Source of the DNA: Calonectria ilicicola
Lineage: Eukaryota; Ascomycota; Sordariomycetes; Hypocreales; Nectriaceae
Reading direction: 5' to 3'
Length of the DNA: 64,000 nt
NCBI GenBank assembly: GCA_020809705.1
Contig: CP085834.1
Location: forward strand, 3,844,001 to 3,908,000
Shown piece after piece: positions 24,239-35,610 of the stretch (position 1 is the first letter of the stretch; each line of letters begins with the position of its first letter). The notes under the pieces were generated by a model. That model saw only the letters and a program-made list of their open reading frames with translations, made no database searches and had not been told where the DNA came from. The position numbers were made by a program, and so were the translations under genes.

Positions 24239-26216
24239 ATGAAACCCTCGCATAAAACTAGGCTTTCGCCTAGTGAGGCGCTACCGTCGCTAGTGACCAG
24301 GGAGATTTGCGAATACCTGACAGATAACCGCGATCTTTTGAACTTTTCTCTTGCATCAAGACAATTGGGCGCTGCGGCTAAGAGATTTCGACTACGGCGC
24401 ATCAATATCCATTTAGACACCCCCGAAAACCTCGAAGAGTTCCTAAAATGGTTCTACAAGTCACTTGAATCCGACAAAAACGCATTCCTCTATGTTCAGC
24501 AGCTCAAATTGCAAGGTGCCTTGATAGCGAAAGGAATTCAAATGCCACGAGTGTCTGAAAGCAAGTACAGAAAATACTTGGAGAACCATCCCAGCGATTT
24601 CCTACAACCCCCAAAAAATAATTGGTACCTTAGTGTTCATTACTACGACGGACCAAGTCCTTTCGGATTGAGACTAAGTGAATCCCTAAAAAGGCTACAG
24701 GAAGAAGCTTGGCAGCCTCTCTTAAACTTGATCAAAGTTCTGCCAGCTCTGAAGGATTTAGTCTATCTCTGCTTACACCAAGTTCCACGATCGCTTTTAG
24801 ACTTACTAGAAAATCTACACAACAAAGATTTTTTTAAATATACGTCTTCACGTTCACACGTTCAGTCTTAGAAGCCTCTATCAGCCACTAGGGCAACCTT
24901 GCGTTATTGATGAGAGAGGAATCATTAATATCAATCAAAATGAGAGCTACGAGATTGATATTGATGAGGACGAGATGGCATTGGCAACATCAACTCGTTT
25001 GTACAGTATTGTTATACTTAACCGCTTTATTGAAGAGAAGCGAGGAGATTTTGACTACTACTCCATAGTAGACATAATGGCTAACCTCGCCCCCAATTTG
25101 GCCGCTGTTTCAGTGTACCGCTGCTTTCAGGTTGATGGGTATAGCCACGCCCATGTGGATGAGCTTGCTTCTGACCGAGCCCAAAGTCGTTTCTCTGAGG
25201 AGAGTGCCAACATGACCAAGTCTTCAAGGGCAACTATTCGAAAATTAACATTCGATTCTTGGGACATAGTACCTTACATGAGGTATATAAATTTAACTAA
25301 CCTCGCTGAGTTGGAAGTCACAGATACCATAAGGAGTCCTGATCTCGAATGCCTCATAAAGAGGTCTAGTGACTTCAAATGCCTCCGATCTCTCAGCCTA
25401 CAAGTGGGTTGGGGCTGCAGAAAGACGTATGATGCCAATCTAGCTAAATTCATACAAGCTTTGCCTCCACTCGAGAAGTTAAATTTATATGGCGAAATAG
25501 GTGAATTGACATTTGAAGCAATAGTGTGCCAACATGCACAGACATTGAGGCGGCTCCAAATCCAGGATGTACCATCACGGTACCTTTGTATTCAGCCTGA
25601 AAAAAGGTGGCACTGGTCTGAATATCACATATCTAAGATTGCTGAGAACTTCTATAATCTTGGGGACTTGAGTATAGAAATCCTTCGAATGCAAAACAAT
25701 GATTACGAAGTTGGAGTTTACGGTGCCTTGGGCCGGCTACCGCATCTTAAGCACCTGAGCCTAACGCTCTGTTGCTGGTTTTCTTCAAACTCTGATTCTG
25801 GAAAATCCATGTCAGTTTCGAGTAAATCCTTTGACCACCGCTTGTCTAGATGTGCGGTCGACTCTAGGCTTGCCAGACATATATTCGACATGGCGAGTGG
25901 GGGGCGTAGTGTGTTGAAGTCTCTCGAACTTCGTTCCTATTTTCAACGAGATGGAAAATTCGGATCGCAAAATTTTCTCTCGAATCAGGTTTTAGCTTGG
26001 GTTAATCGGAGTTGGCTGTGCCGGCGGGAGCACGGAGTCCAAGAGGTTCGAGTCGAGAAGATTTTTGAGTATGATCCGTTTATAGAATTTGACGAGGTAT
26101 TCTACCGCGAAGAGGTGAGAAATCTTTGGAAGAGGATTTGGCCAGATTCTTCAGGAAATCTCAACAGATGGTCTAGCTTCCCGCTTGAGACTACAAGAGA
26201 AAACAACGCCCACTAG
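24239..26216 (+). pseudogene. F-box protein with homopolymer frameshift
   Basis: Adaptor-type F-box protein of SCF ubiquitin ligases. The F-box is at residues about 13-50 (LPSLVTREICEYLTDNRDLLNFSLASRQL), followed by a long leucine-rich-repeat-like region typical of fungal F-box proteins. The frame stops at 24871. Reading frame +1 from a run of seven T at 24829-24835 is open and continues directly (FLNIRLHVHTFSLRSLY) to 26216. Six T instead of seven would give a single protein of about 658 aa. No GT-AG intron explains the shift. It is either a natural one-base insertion or an assembly or sequencing error in the homopolymer. Confidence 0.7.
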
Positions 26217-28905
26217 GTTGCTATGAGCTCCCTTGAATAAAGGGAGGTGCTCATGAACCTTCACCGCCAATCAACATTAAGAATATCCCTCAAGAGAGAA
26301 AACCATGCATTAGGTAAGAAAGAAACGAGCATATAAATAACAAATTCAATTTACATCCGAAAATCGAACAGCCTTTATTATTGTGAAATTGATAGTTTAG
26401 AGGCAAGAAATATCAAGGCGAGCAGTCCAGGAAAATGCAGTAACCGATAGGATGGGCATAAGTATATATAACATGTGTAAGAACATCTGCATTCATGAGT
26501 TCAAGGGCATAGTACAAAAGGAACCTTGACCTTAATCATTCCTAGAGATTACCCGTTTAAGAATGCAAGAAAATTCCCGGGTGCAAAGTTGATCGAACGG
26601 TTCTCAAAATAGAAGCAAATTAAGTGATACGACTTAAAAAATATTGATCCCCAAATAAGCTAAGTCCTTGCATGTAGCTGACTAGAGAACAGTTAATTCC
26701 GGCATACAATTTTAGTGCCATGAATGGCCCTGTTCTCCAGTGGATGCGTGACATTCTTGCAGCTTTACGATATGGTGCCGTCCTGGCGGGTCTTGAGCTT
26801 TGTGGAGTGCCGACTTGTTCCGAAGCAGGCTAATGCAATCATGGCCCCTGCACCTATTGATTGAGGGGGCTTCCCCACTGTCCACGATCGATTTGCCACA
26901 TGGGGCGGCCAAAGAAGGCATGGTGATGGGTCAGTTGCTTGCATATCATGGTTCCCTTGTCTTGGCGTGTTGGATGATTCGTTTTCACGGCGGAAATAGA
27001 ATATAGGACCTCGTGAGCCAAATGAATTATCCAGCTATTCATGCTTCATACCCTGTTAATTAATTAATATTAGATTGGTTTCAATACGGTCGTACAACTA
27101 CTCGTCAGATGAGTTGTCGCAAGGCTCTCACTGATTTCCCAAGCTCCTCTGAAGGATTGGATATCTTGACAGATTTCTCAATGAGACCCTCAGGGACGAC
27201 AAATCATGGCGTCGGCTATGATTATGAGATACAGCCGTTCATTCAGATGCCTCTTGTGTCATCATCATTTCATACGATACAAGAGCTGCGTAGATTTGAA
27301 CGAATTCACACATGCCTGGATCTCTGTGGTCACTATGTCACTCTAGGAACGGCAGTATTTGTCTCGCCCATGTCAAGCCCAGCCAGATTATACTCATTGG
27401 CAAATAGAACCGTGAGCTAACACTGCTTTGTTTCATGAACAGTATCATTAGGCCTGAAGATGGCCAAGTCACCGTGTTAAGCTGACAAACATGACACATT
27501 TGCGAATAGGCAGCTTGATGGACAGAAATCAGACTAAAGTGAATTGACTGGGCCTCTGCATAGCATGATCCTCGTTCTGTACCAGTATATTCCCCACTTC
27601 TGCAGCTTTAAGTTTGGCTTTTCTAGTCTATTGATGAAATGCGGAGGGCACTGCCGGCTTGGCAAGCAGATTGGATCACATAAACGCAATAGTCAAGGCC
27701 CTTGTATCACCGCACGGGATACTATCTGATACTTCGAAAAATTGGCGTGAGCCTATGGATCTAAACGAGAACGCAGTGTCTAACTCATCTCATTCTAAGC
27801 ACATGGATGCCAGAACTGGCCTCAAAGCCGCTTTCAATCGAAGCATATGCCTCTCAGGAGGTGACCAAAAACTTTTTAAAATTAGCCTAGGAGGGGTTTT
27901 CCACAGTGTGCTAGATACAAAATTGCTGTTTGTGTACCAAAAAGCATATTTCGATGTTTGATTGTGAGAGCCTCGCTTCCATGAATCCCTGCACACATCC
28001 CCGTGTTCATTTGGCCGTGGGCAAAAGCCAAGCCTAGCAGCAGCAGTGGTAATGTTGAGGAGGTAAGGCCTACTGAAACATGTCGGCCTATGTCTCAGGG
28101 ATAGTCTACGTATACTCAAGTCCGCCCGTGGCAGGGAACCGGCTCCTGAATATTGATTCAGCCTAGACCTTGGCTTTCCCACTTTTCGGCATTTTGGCGG
28201 TGGTCAAGGTTGGTCACGCGGACAGTCTATTTTTTCATCAAAAGCAAGCATGTCCACTTTTTTATTCTCATCAATCACATGGTTTGAAATTTTTTGCTTT
28301 TTGATTGATCGAGCTGAGTCAACCGCAGCACTCCTCGGAACGGGTCGCCATGCCGTGGTCCACATCAACCCGGAACATGGCGTTCTGCACCTCAACACCT
28401 TGGGCGGCCGGATGTGCTCCGCGGTGTGCAATTGTTTTGGCCCCGTTGGTGGCTAGATTCTTGCTAGTCGTCTCGTCAACGCCGCCCGGCTTCGTCTCAA
28501 GTGTCTGACAAGCGTTGCAAATACATGGCCAAAACAAGTCTTTGCTCCCCTTTTACCAACAAGTGCTACCTGTCATGAAGGGATTAGCCCCACGTGCGCA
28601 TTGATCAGAGCTCAACAGAGCACACAAGCGCAGCCGCTAGACCGCCTCTAGGCCCAAGCAGGGCTAGTCTAAATAAAACTTCAACAAGGCCCATATTATC
28701 GAGAGCTAGCCTTCTCCCGTCCCTTGCCACCTAATCCACCAAACAACAGGGAACATGCTTTGAAATCGCTGGCCGAACTTATTCCGGACTATTGTTGAAA
28801 AACCTTCCCTCAGGGGGTCAAGCGGTGTGAAGGACTTTTTATTCATACATACCACGGCTTCTCTTGATTCATTCCGGACTGTAATTCACTTCATCCGTCA
28901 TTACA
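26217..28905. other. Long intergenic region
   Basis: About 2.7 kb, the longest gene-free stretch. It contains short TTAA repeats near 27056 and only random short frames. The last few hundred bases are the promoter of the mannitol dehydrogenase gene and include AGGGG (28812-28816), a stress-response-type element. Confidence 0.5.
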
Positions 28906-30429
28906 ATGCCTCACAGCACCGAAAGTTTCAAGCTCAACAGCAAAAACCTTGCTTCCATCACCTCTCAGCAGGGGAATGAGAAGGTACACATCCCCACTTA
29001 TGACCGGAATGGCGTCAAGGAGGGCATCGTTCACGTTGGTGTCGGTGGCTTCCACAGAGCTCACCTGGCTGTCTACATCGACCAATTGATGCAGAAGCAT
29101 GGCGAGCGCAATTGGGCAATCTGCGGTGTTGGTCTCCGACCCAACGATGCCGCCATGCGCGATGCCCTGGGCTCCCAGGACCACCTTTACACAGTCATCG
29201 AGCGCTCTGCCAAGGGCAGCGTCGCCAACATCGTGGGCAGCATCAACTCGTTCCTCTTTGCCCCCGATGACCGGGAGGCCGTCATTGCCAAGATGGCTCA
29301 CCCAGACACTCACATTGTGTCTTTGACCATCACCGAGAGTGGCTACTACTATAACGAAAACACCCATCAGTTGCAGTCTGAGCACCCAGACATCCAGCAC
29401 GACCTGGCCAACGAAAACTCCCCCATCAGCACCTTTGGCTTCCTCTACGCCGCCCTGGCCAGGCGTCACGCCCAGGGCTTGAAGCCCTTCACAGTCCTCT
29501 CCTGCGACAACATGCAGAAGAACGGCTCCATCACCCGTCACATGCTGGAGTCTTTTGCTCGTCTCCGCAATCCCGATCTTGCCGATTGGATCGCCAAGGA
29601 GGGAGCTTTCCCCAACGCCATGGTGGACCGCATTACTCCCAGCACCAACCAGAACGACATCAAGTCGCTCGCAGAGAACTTTGGCATTGAAGACGCGTGG
29701 CCAGTTGTCACCGAGCCCTTCATGCAGTGGGTTGTGGAGGACAAGTTCTGCGATGGCCGACCGCCCTTTGAGAAAGTCGGTGTCCAGGTCGTCAAGGACG
29801 TGCACGATGTCGAGCAGTTTGAGAAGCACAAGCTCCGTCTCCTGAACGCCAGCCACTCCGCCATGGCCTACCCCGGACAGCTTGCTGGCTTCAAGTACGT
29901 CCACGAGGTCATGGAGCACCCTCTCTACCGCAAGTTCATCTGGCAGATGATGCAGGAGGAGGTCAAGCCCCTGTTGCCCGAGATTCCCGGCGTGGACATT
30001 GACCAGTACTGCAACACCCTCATGGAGCGCTTTTCCAACCCTACCATCATGGACCAGATCCCCCGTATCGCTCTCAACGCTTCGGGCAAGATCCCCCAGT
30101 TCATCATGCCCTCAGTCGCTGAGAACATCTGGGTGACTGGTCCCTTCCGCCGCCTGTGCTTCGTCACTGGTGCTTGGTTCCAATACATCAACGGTGTTGA
30201 TGACAAGGGCAACAAGTTCGAGGTTGACGACCCCATGCGGGAGCAGCTCCAGGCCCTGGCCAAGGAGGGTGGCAAGGACCCTCGCAAGATCCTCAGCGTG
30301 AAGATGCTATTCGGTAACGATCTGCGAAATGACGAGCGCTTCATTAACGAGGTTGCCAAGGCCATGGAGCTCATCGCCCAGGACGGAGTCATGGCAACTC
30401 TTCCTAAGTATGTCGACGAAACAGCATAA
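28906..30429 (+). CDS. Mannitol 2-dehydrogenase (NAD-dependent)
   Basis: Intronless 507-aa cytosolic enzyme that interconverts D-mannitol and D-fructose (EC 1.1.1.67), part of fungal mannitol storage and stress metabolism. The N-terminal cofactor motif is VHVGVGGFHRAH (residues about 43-54). The polyol-dehydrogenase catalytic signature Lys-x4-Asn-x2-His appears as KLRLLNASH. TPSTNQND and FMQWVVEDKFCDGRPPFEKVGVQ are conserved family blocks. Length is close to that of known fungal enzymes. GC-rich third positions and strong codon preference contrast with the neighbours and suggest high expression. The start at 28906 has a favourable context (ACAATGCC). Confidence 0.96.
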   Translation: MPHSTESFKLNSKNLASITSQQGNEKVHIPTYDRNGVKEGIVHVGVGGFHRAHLAVYIDQLMQKHGERNWAICGVGLRPNDAAMRDALGSQDHLYTVIERSAKGSVANIVGSINSFLFAPDDREAVIAKMAHPDTHIVSLTITESGYYYNENTHQLQSEHPDIQHDLANENSPISTFGFLYAALARRHAQGLKPFTVLSCDNMQKNGSITRHMLESFARLRNPDLADWIAKEGAFPNAMVDRITPSTNQNDIKSLAENFGIEDAWPVVTEPFMQWVVEDKFCDGRPPFEKVGVQVVKDVHDVEQFEKHKLRLLNASHSAMAYPGQLAGFKYVHEVMEHPLYRKFIWQMMQEEVKPLLPEIPGVDIDQYCNTLMERFSNPTIMDQIPRIALNASGKIPQFIMPSVAENIWVTGPFRRLCFVTGAWFQYINGVDDKGNKFEVDDPMREQLQALAKEGGKDPRKILSVKMLFGNDLRNDERFINEVAKAMELIAQDGVMATLPKYVDETA

Positions 30430-32166
30430 GCGATATGAGCTGTTAGTCGATTTGTAATAATTTTCATGACAATAGATTTACTAGAATTATTGGAGCGGAT
30501 ATAAAAGAGATTTAATGAGTTTCAGCTGGGAAAAGAGCATCACGGCTTTGCTTGATAACAACGACCTCGCCAAGGGCTGACATTCAATGTACCTAAATAG
30601 TTCAGTAGCTGAAATAAAACATGCACTGAAAGTATCACGTTCGCTATTTTTAAAATGTGACTGTTCCAAACTATACTTCTCGTAACAAGCATGGTAACTA
30701 ACTGAGATAATAGATCACTTAACGCATGTACTAAGATAAAAGTATTCTACATTACTTGCTTGCTAGGTTTCGGTTGGCCATTTGAGAGAAAATTTTAGGG
30801 ATTATTGTCGAGATTCAAAGGGAAAAATAGAATAGATATTCTCTACCCTATGATCCAATCATTTATCTCAATTATGGATAGATTTTTAATATACTCAAGA
30901 TTGTTGTTTGATATTTTTGATCCCACCATCTGCCTTAGTTTGGTCAAAGTTCAGTTACGGAGAGGCTACCCTGTAGAGACAGGGATTCAACCATCCTAGA
31001 TTCATTTCTAGAAACCCCATGATCTTGAACTTGACAAAAGGCCTGAGACACAATCCCTTTCGGTTAGAATATGATACTTTAGGGTAGCAAATCTGTGTCA
31101 AAATGGGTGTCTTCGGCTAGCTGGCTTACTCTAGATGAGAAATCGTTGAGACACGCACAGACTAAGAGAGGCAACATTTCGGTAATATTTCCGTTTACGG
31201 CAATTTAGGCTCGAGCGCGTTCGCTTCAGGTCGTGATTGGCTGTGATAGGCCCAACTCCCACTTGATGGAAAAACGTCAGAACAACACCAATTGCTTATC
31301 TTGCTGGAAATCAATGCCTTTTTGGAAAAGAGGCGTGGGAGTGGCGGATATTCAATCACCGGTCCCTTCAGATTTTTTTTCTTGTTACTAAACAAACATT
31401 GACGTCGCACATGTGATCATAGTGGGGCTTGGCTTAATCGGCAGGGAATTTGGAACAGGCACCAATTAGACCATTGCCAATCAACAATAGTCGGGCCTGG
31501 GCTAATGCATTCAGCAGGTATGACCCGCAGAGACAGACTGCGTCAAGTGGCCCTGAATGTCTTACCTTGGGTTACTATCGTGCTGACAAACGTTATCCGG
31601 GAGAGGGATGCCCACATAACAGTGTGATGTCATAGAGGCGTCAAGATAAACATGTTTTCCGTCATCGATGTAAACGGGCCCACAAATCACACGTCATGAT
31701 TCGGAGCTACCTTCTGGAATGCCAATATCCACGAGGTAAGCAAGTGGGGGACAGAAAACACAAGACATTGAACCCGGCACCCTAATAAAATAAATATATC
31801 CTAAATTTGTTAATTTGATACTGAATTGATTTATTATATGAAATGATCTAGGGAGATATAGCTGATTGAAAGTAATATGTTCAGTTGTATAATAATTTAG
31901 GTGTAGTAGTTGAGTAGGTGGCTGAGGGATTGGTTTGGTGTCGTATGTTTTTGCCCCCAGATTGGCTAACTAACTACAAGGCACTGGGTTGGTGAATTAA
32001 TCTGTTACGATTTTCCTAGGATTTCTCTATTATTTATCAGAAGATTAACGTATTTTTCCTCGGCAGTTTTTATATCTCATGGTTTTATGTACTAAGTTTC
32101 CTCGAGTCGTGCGCAACTGATCTTAATCCCAACTGTTAACAAATCCAAATCCGACAGGTGAATGCT
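30430..32166. other. Long intergenic region, AT-rich
   Basis: About 1.7 kb between the mannitol dehydrogenase and the Zn2Cys6 regulator 3' ends. It is very AT-rich around 30690-30900 and 31790-32060. No gene was recognised. Confidence 0.5.
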
Positions 32167-34428
32167 CTATGATAAATATGAAGTCGCCAACCAGTCTAAT
32201 GCTATGTTTATTCGTGAAAGTGTGTCGTCTCGCAATGTGTCTTGATCTTCTAGATGCCCCTTTGACTGTGAAGTTTGTTCAGAATTGTTGACTCCAGTAT
32301 TACCGGAATTTGTAACATCTGTTTCAGAACCATGACCGTCGTCTGTTCTGTGGGATTGCATTGTAAGCCCAATTTCAGATTGTTGTGAATCCTTTGATGA
32401 GCAATGGCCGGATCCATAGGAACTTTGCCACGAGCCAGTGTCGTCTGTGGTCATTTTTGCTAACGTGGTGACGAGAGCTCGATCCAGCATGGTACGAATG
32501 CCAACAATTATATCTAGAATGCCCTTCTTGTTTGTGAGCTTTGCTAAAGCACCCACTGCAACCTCAATATGTCTCGAGTTCGCGGTAAGGGACCCTTGAG
32601 GCCCGATGGAGTTGAGAATCAGCACGAAACAAGCGCTCTCGATATAAAATGCCATTTTTGTGTAACACTGGTTGGGTTAGCCAAAAGAAAATGCAATACG
32701 AGCAGGACATACAGTTGCATAATTCGTCTGTGTCAAGACTTGGTCGATAACTGATATGAGGCGTTTGGCGGAAGACACGGCATGATTTGCAAGAGTTGCT
32801 GTGGACTCTGAGAGAAGCTTTTGTGCAGCTTTTCTTGTTTCCTTGTTTTGTATAAAGCGCATTGTAATCGCGCGCATAATTAGGAGAGGGCGATGGACCA
32901 GCATGACAGCTTGTTCGTATTCTAGCAATGTTTAGTAAATGCCATTATGGAGAACGGAGGCTGTATATTACCAAGCTTTAAGAGTATATATGGCAGATTG
33001 AGGTCTTTTATTTGCATATCATCATTGAGATCGAGTCCTAATGATTCTTTTGTGCGCGTTGCGACATCTTGCAGATGCTGAATGAGCTGGTCGCAAATTT
33101 TGGGGACAGTTCCAAGAGTTAGGTGATTATGGTGCATTTCCTGGATTAACGGGAATGCTTTGGAAAGGTGGACAAAGGTAGATAATAGGGGCCACTGTTC
33201 TGGGTTGGGGAGCATCGCGTCGTTCATAGATAGCATCGTTGGACGGCCCAGTACTGGAATCATCAAGCTGGTGCGAATGAGCAACGAGGAAATATCTGGT
33301 TAGGCGGACCATACTAACCATTCCTGTACAAATAATGAACAATATATCGCTTGATGGTACTTGGCTGTGGCGGTCGTGTCCGATGGGTCCGGCGTACTTT
33401 CGTGAATGCCCACAGCATAGGCTACTCTACACGCAATTCCCAATTGAAGGTAAGCTCGGTTGTGGCGGCCTACACAAATATGGTAGAAGGCGTGGGGAGA
33501 TCAATTAGCTAGAAGCCGTCAAGATGAAAGTGGGTGCACTTATTATTAGATAATTGACAACGATGACTTGGGTGTTGATGATGCCTCGAGATCCATCGAC
33601 AATGGCCTGCGCAGCATCAACAAGGTTGTCGCCATGGTCCTTGGCCTTGCAGAAGATGGCACCAATAGAAAGCGCTGCTAAAAGAACTGCCCGATCAATC
33701 GAGTCCAGCACTGGCTCATCGGGATCTTGGATCTTGGCGAGTGCGCTCTGTAGATGCTCCTTGGGGATAATGGGAAATGCAAAATGTGCCACGTGGAGAT
33801 AGGCATCAAAGTAGTCTTGTAGATCATTGAGATTTAATGTACTAGAATTAACACCCACGGGGGTCTCCAGCTGAGAATAGAATGCGACCTTGCGGTACTG
33901 GAACTCGTCCAACCCTTCGCCAACATCTTGAACACGCGTGCTGGGGACATGCTGGGGTTGGTTCTTGGCATGACTTAGGCCTAGAAACAGCTGTTGCATA
34001 ATGGAAAAGTTTGACAACGGGCCATAGTACAATTCCGAGAAGCGTAAGTCCGAGATTGGCTGAGTGGCGCGTACGCCAGGGACAGCGTGTCTCAGCACTA
34101 CGGCCTCTCGCGCCGGAGCGGCCGGGGCGGCGATTTGCCTGCCGGCCCGGCGCTTCCGGCAAGGCCGCATCTTTTCACGGTAGACGCACTCGGATCCACG
34201 ACGGGAACACTTGGCGCAGGGGAGGTTACCGTCGCATTTTTGCTTGTGCATCCGACAGCTTTCACATGCAATCTGATTGCGTGATCGACCTGAGATGGAT
34301 TCGTCTTGATGGAGGGACGGAGAAATACCGCGACGCTCCTGGACTGCGGGTCGATCCGGTTTGAGGTTGCTCATGTCGTAGTGATGGTTAATTGAGAGGT
34401 GACTTTCCCCTGTTTTTTTTTCTCTCAA
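32167..34428 (-). CDS. Zn(II)2Cys6 fungal transcription factor
   Basis: Nuclear regulator of about 681 aa in five exons: 34428-33540, 33469-33319, 33267-32972, 32921-32713 and 32667-32167. The introns are 45-70 bp and all five exons join in frame. The binuclear zinc cluster is CESCRMHKQKCDGNLPCAKC...C, followed by basic RRKR-type residues. The middle region carries the fungal-specific regulatory domain, with the LGRPTML motif typical of its centre. The second intron was placed so that the motif reads SLFVQE..LMIPVLGRP; this junction is less certain. An in-frame Met at 34374 (MSNLKPD) could be the real start. The gene is divergent from the MFS transporter at 35611, suggesting it may regulate it and the P450. 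Confidence 0.85.
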
Positions 34429-35610
34429 TTTCCTGCCTTCCTATATCCGCCACCCAGACGCGACCGACACGTATCGGCAACAAATAATGGGTCATGGATC
34501 TCCACCCTGTTCATCCTGATAACAGGGTTATCCACTCATTGGGACCCAGATTTCTTCCATTCCCCCCCCCCTTCAGAGTGTGATTCAGTCAATGTCCACA
34601 GATTTGAGAGCCAAATTTTAGGTTTAGGTAACCCGTCGAAAAGAGGGCATCTTGCGGTAGATAGAATGAAAAGGACGTTAGCATTCTTGTGTGGAGTTGG
34701 ATGGAGGCACTCTAAGGCTACGGGCCATGGTCAATTTTTATACAATCAAATATTTGAAACTTCAATAATTCTTTTTCCATCTGCAAATAGCCACCGAGCT
34801 GGGGGACGTAAAGTAGGAATATTCCTTATGATGAGACTCGAGGCAATTGTAACTAATTGACAAGGTTGGAGCGAGATCTAATCATTGCCTTTGCCTAGCC
34901 GTTCGCATTTAGATCTGGCATTTGGATCTCACGGGAAGATGGACCTATAGAAACAGGCCGTCAATTTGGCCCATGACATTTGGAGGCATGCGGCTCCGTG
35001 GCAATCATCGGGTATTCCCGTATCGGAAATACACCAATGCTAAGGATACCAAATCGACTAATGCTTGTGCAGGCCGAGTAATTAAATGGGGAAGGACCCC
35101 TGTCTTTGACCGAATAGTGGAGCAATCACTGGATACCTGGTGGATAGCGGGAATCAGAAATGGAACTGAGGCTTTACATCCGATACTTTCTCTACATCCG
35201 ACCTTGAGGGTTGTTGGATATGGGGCACCAACCTAATCTACGCCCAAGAAATTCTTTCGACCGCGTAGGAGTACTAGTCCGCCTACGAGGCTTGGTTGGG
35301 CGAATTGGAAGTTAGAACAAGACCGAGATTACTTGACTGAGTAGAAATAGGAACAATCAATGAGTGAAATAGTTAAAAAATTGACTGAAATTGATTCTAA
35401 TCACCCTCTGGAAATAGGATTCAAGATCTAATATTGCATAGTATTAGCGGATCCGTAGATAGCTCCGAGTAAGCTCATGGGTCCATTGGGATGTTGGCCC
35501 AAACCCCCATTTTTCTTTTGCCGATTTCGGTTAATTCTGCGATGGATGGATTTATTTATAAAGAGCGATATCTACCGATTCTGCTAGGAAATCTGCAAGT
35601 ACCATACACC
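34429..35610. other. Divergent intergenic region (TF / MFS)
   Basis: Shared 5' flank of the Zn2Cys6 gene and the MFS gene. It includes a C9 run near 34563. No further gene is supported. Confidence 0.55.
34464..34477. promoter_or_regulatory. Everted CCG-N8-CGG site upstream of the Zn2Cys6 gene
   Basis: The sequence CCGACACGTATCGG lies 36-49 bp upstream of the regulator's ATG. CCG/CGG half-sites in inverted or everted order are the usual targets of Zn2Cys6 proteins, so this could be autoregulatory. Confidence 0.3.

Noticed and set aside
27109..27420. 103-aa open frame
   Set aside because: No recognisable motif and no support from codon use or neighbours.
30960..31000. tRNA-like GGGATTCAACC stretch
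   Set aside because: No matching A box, no cloverleaf and the B-box consensus is not met.
31760..31790. Minus-strand GGTTCAAT stretch as a tRNA B box
   Set aside because: No A box at the right distance and no acceptor stem.
33270..33320. 23-bp intron joining TG to ATATTTCC in the Zn2Cys6 gene
   Set aside because: Too short for splicing; a 51-bp intron ending at 33268 fits the frame and restores the LGRP motif.
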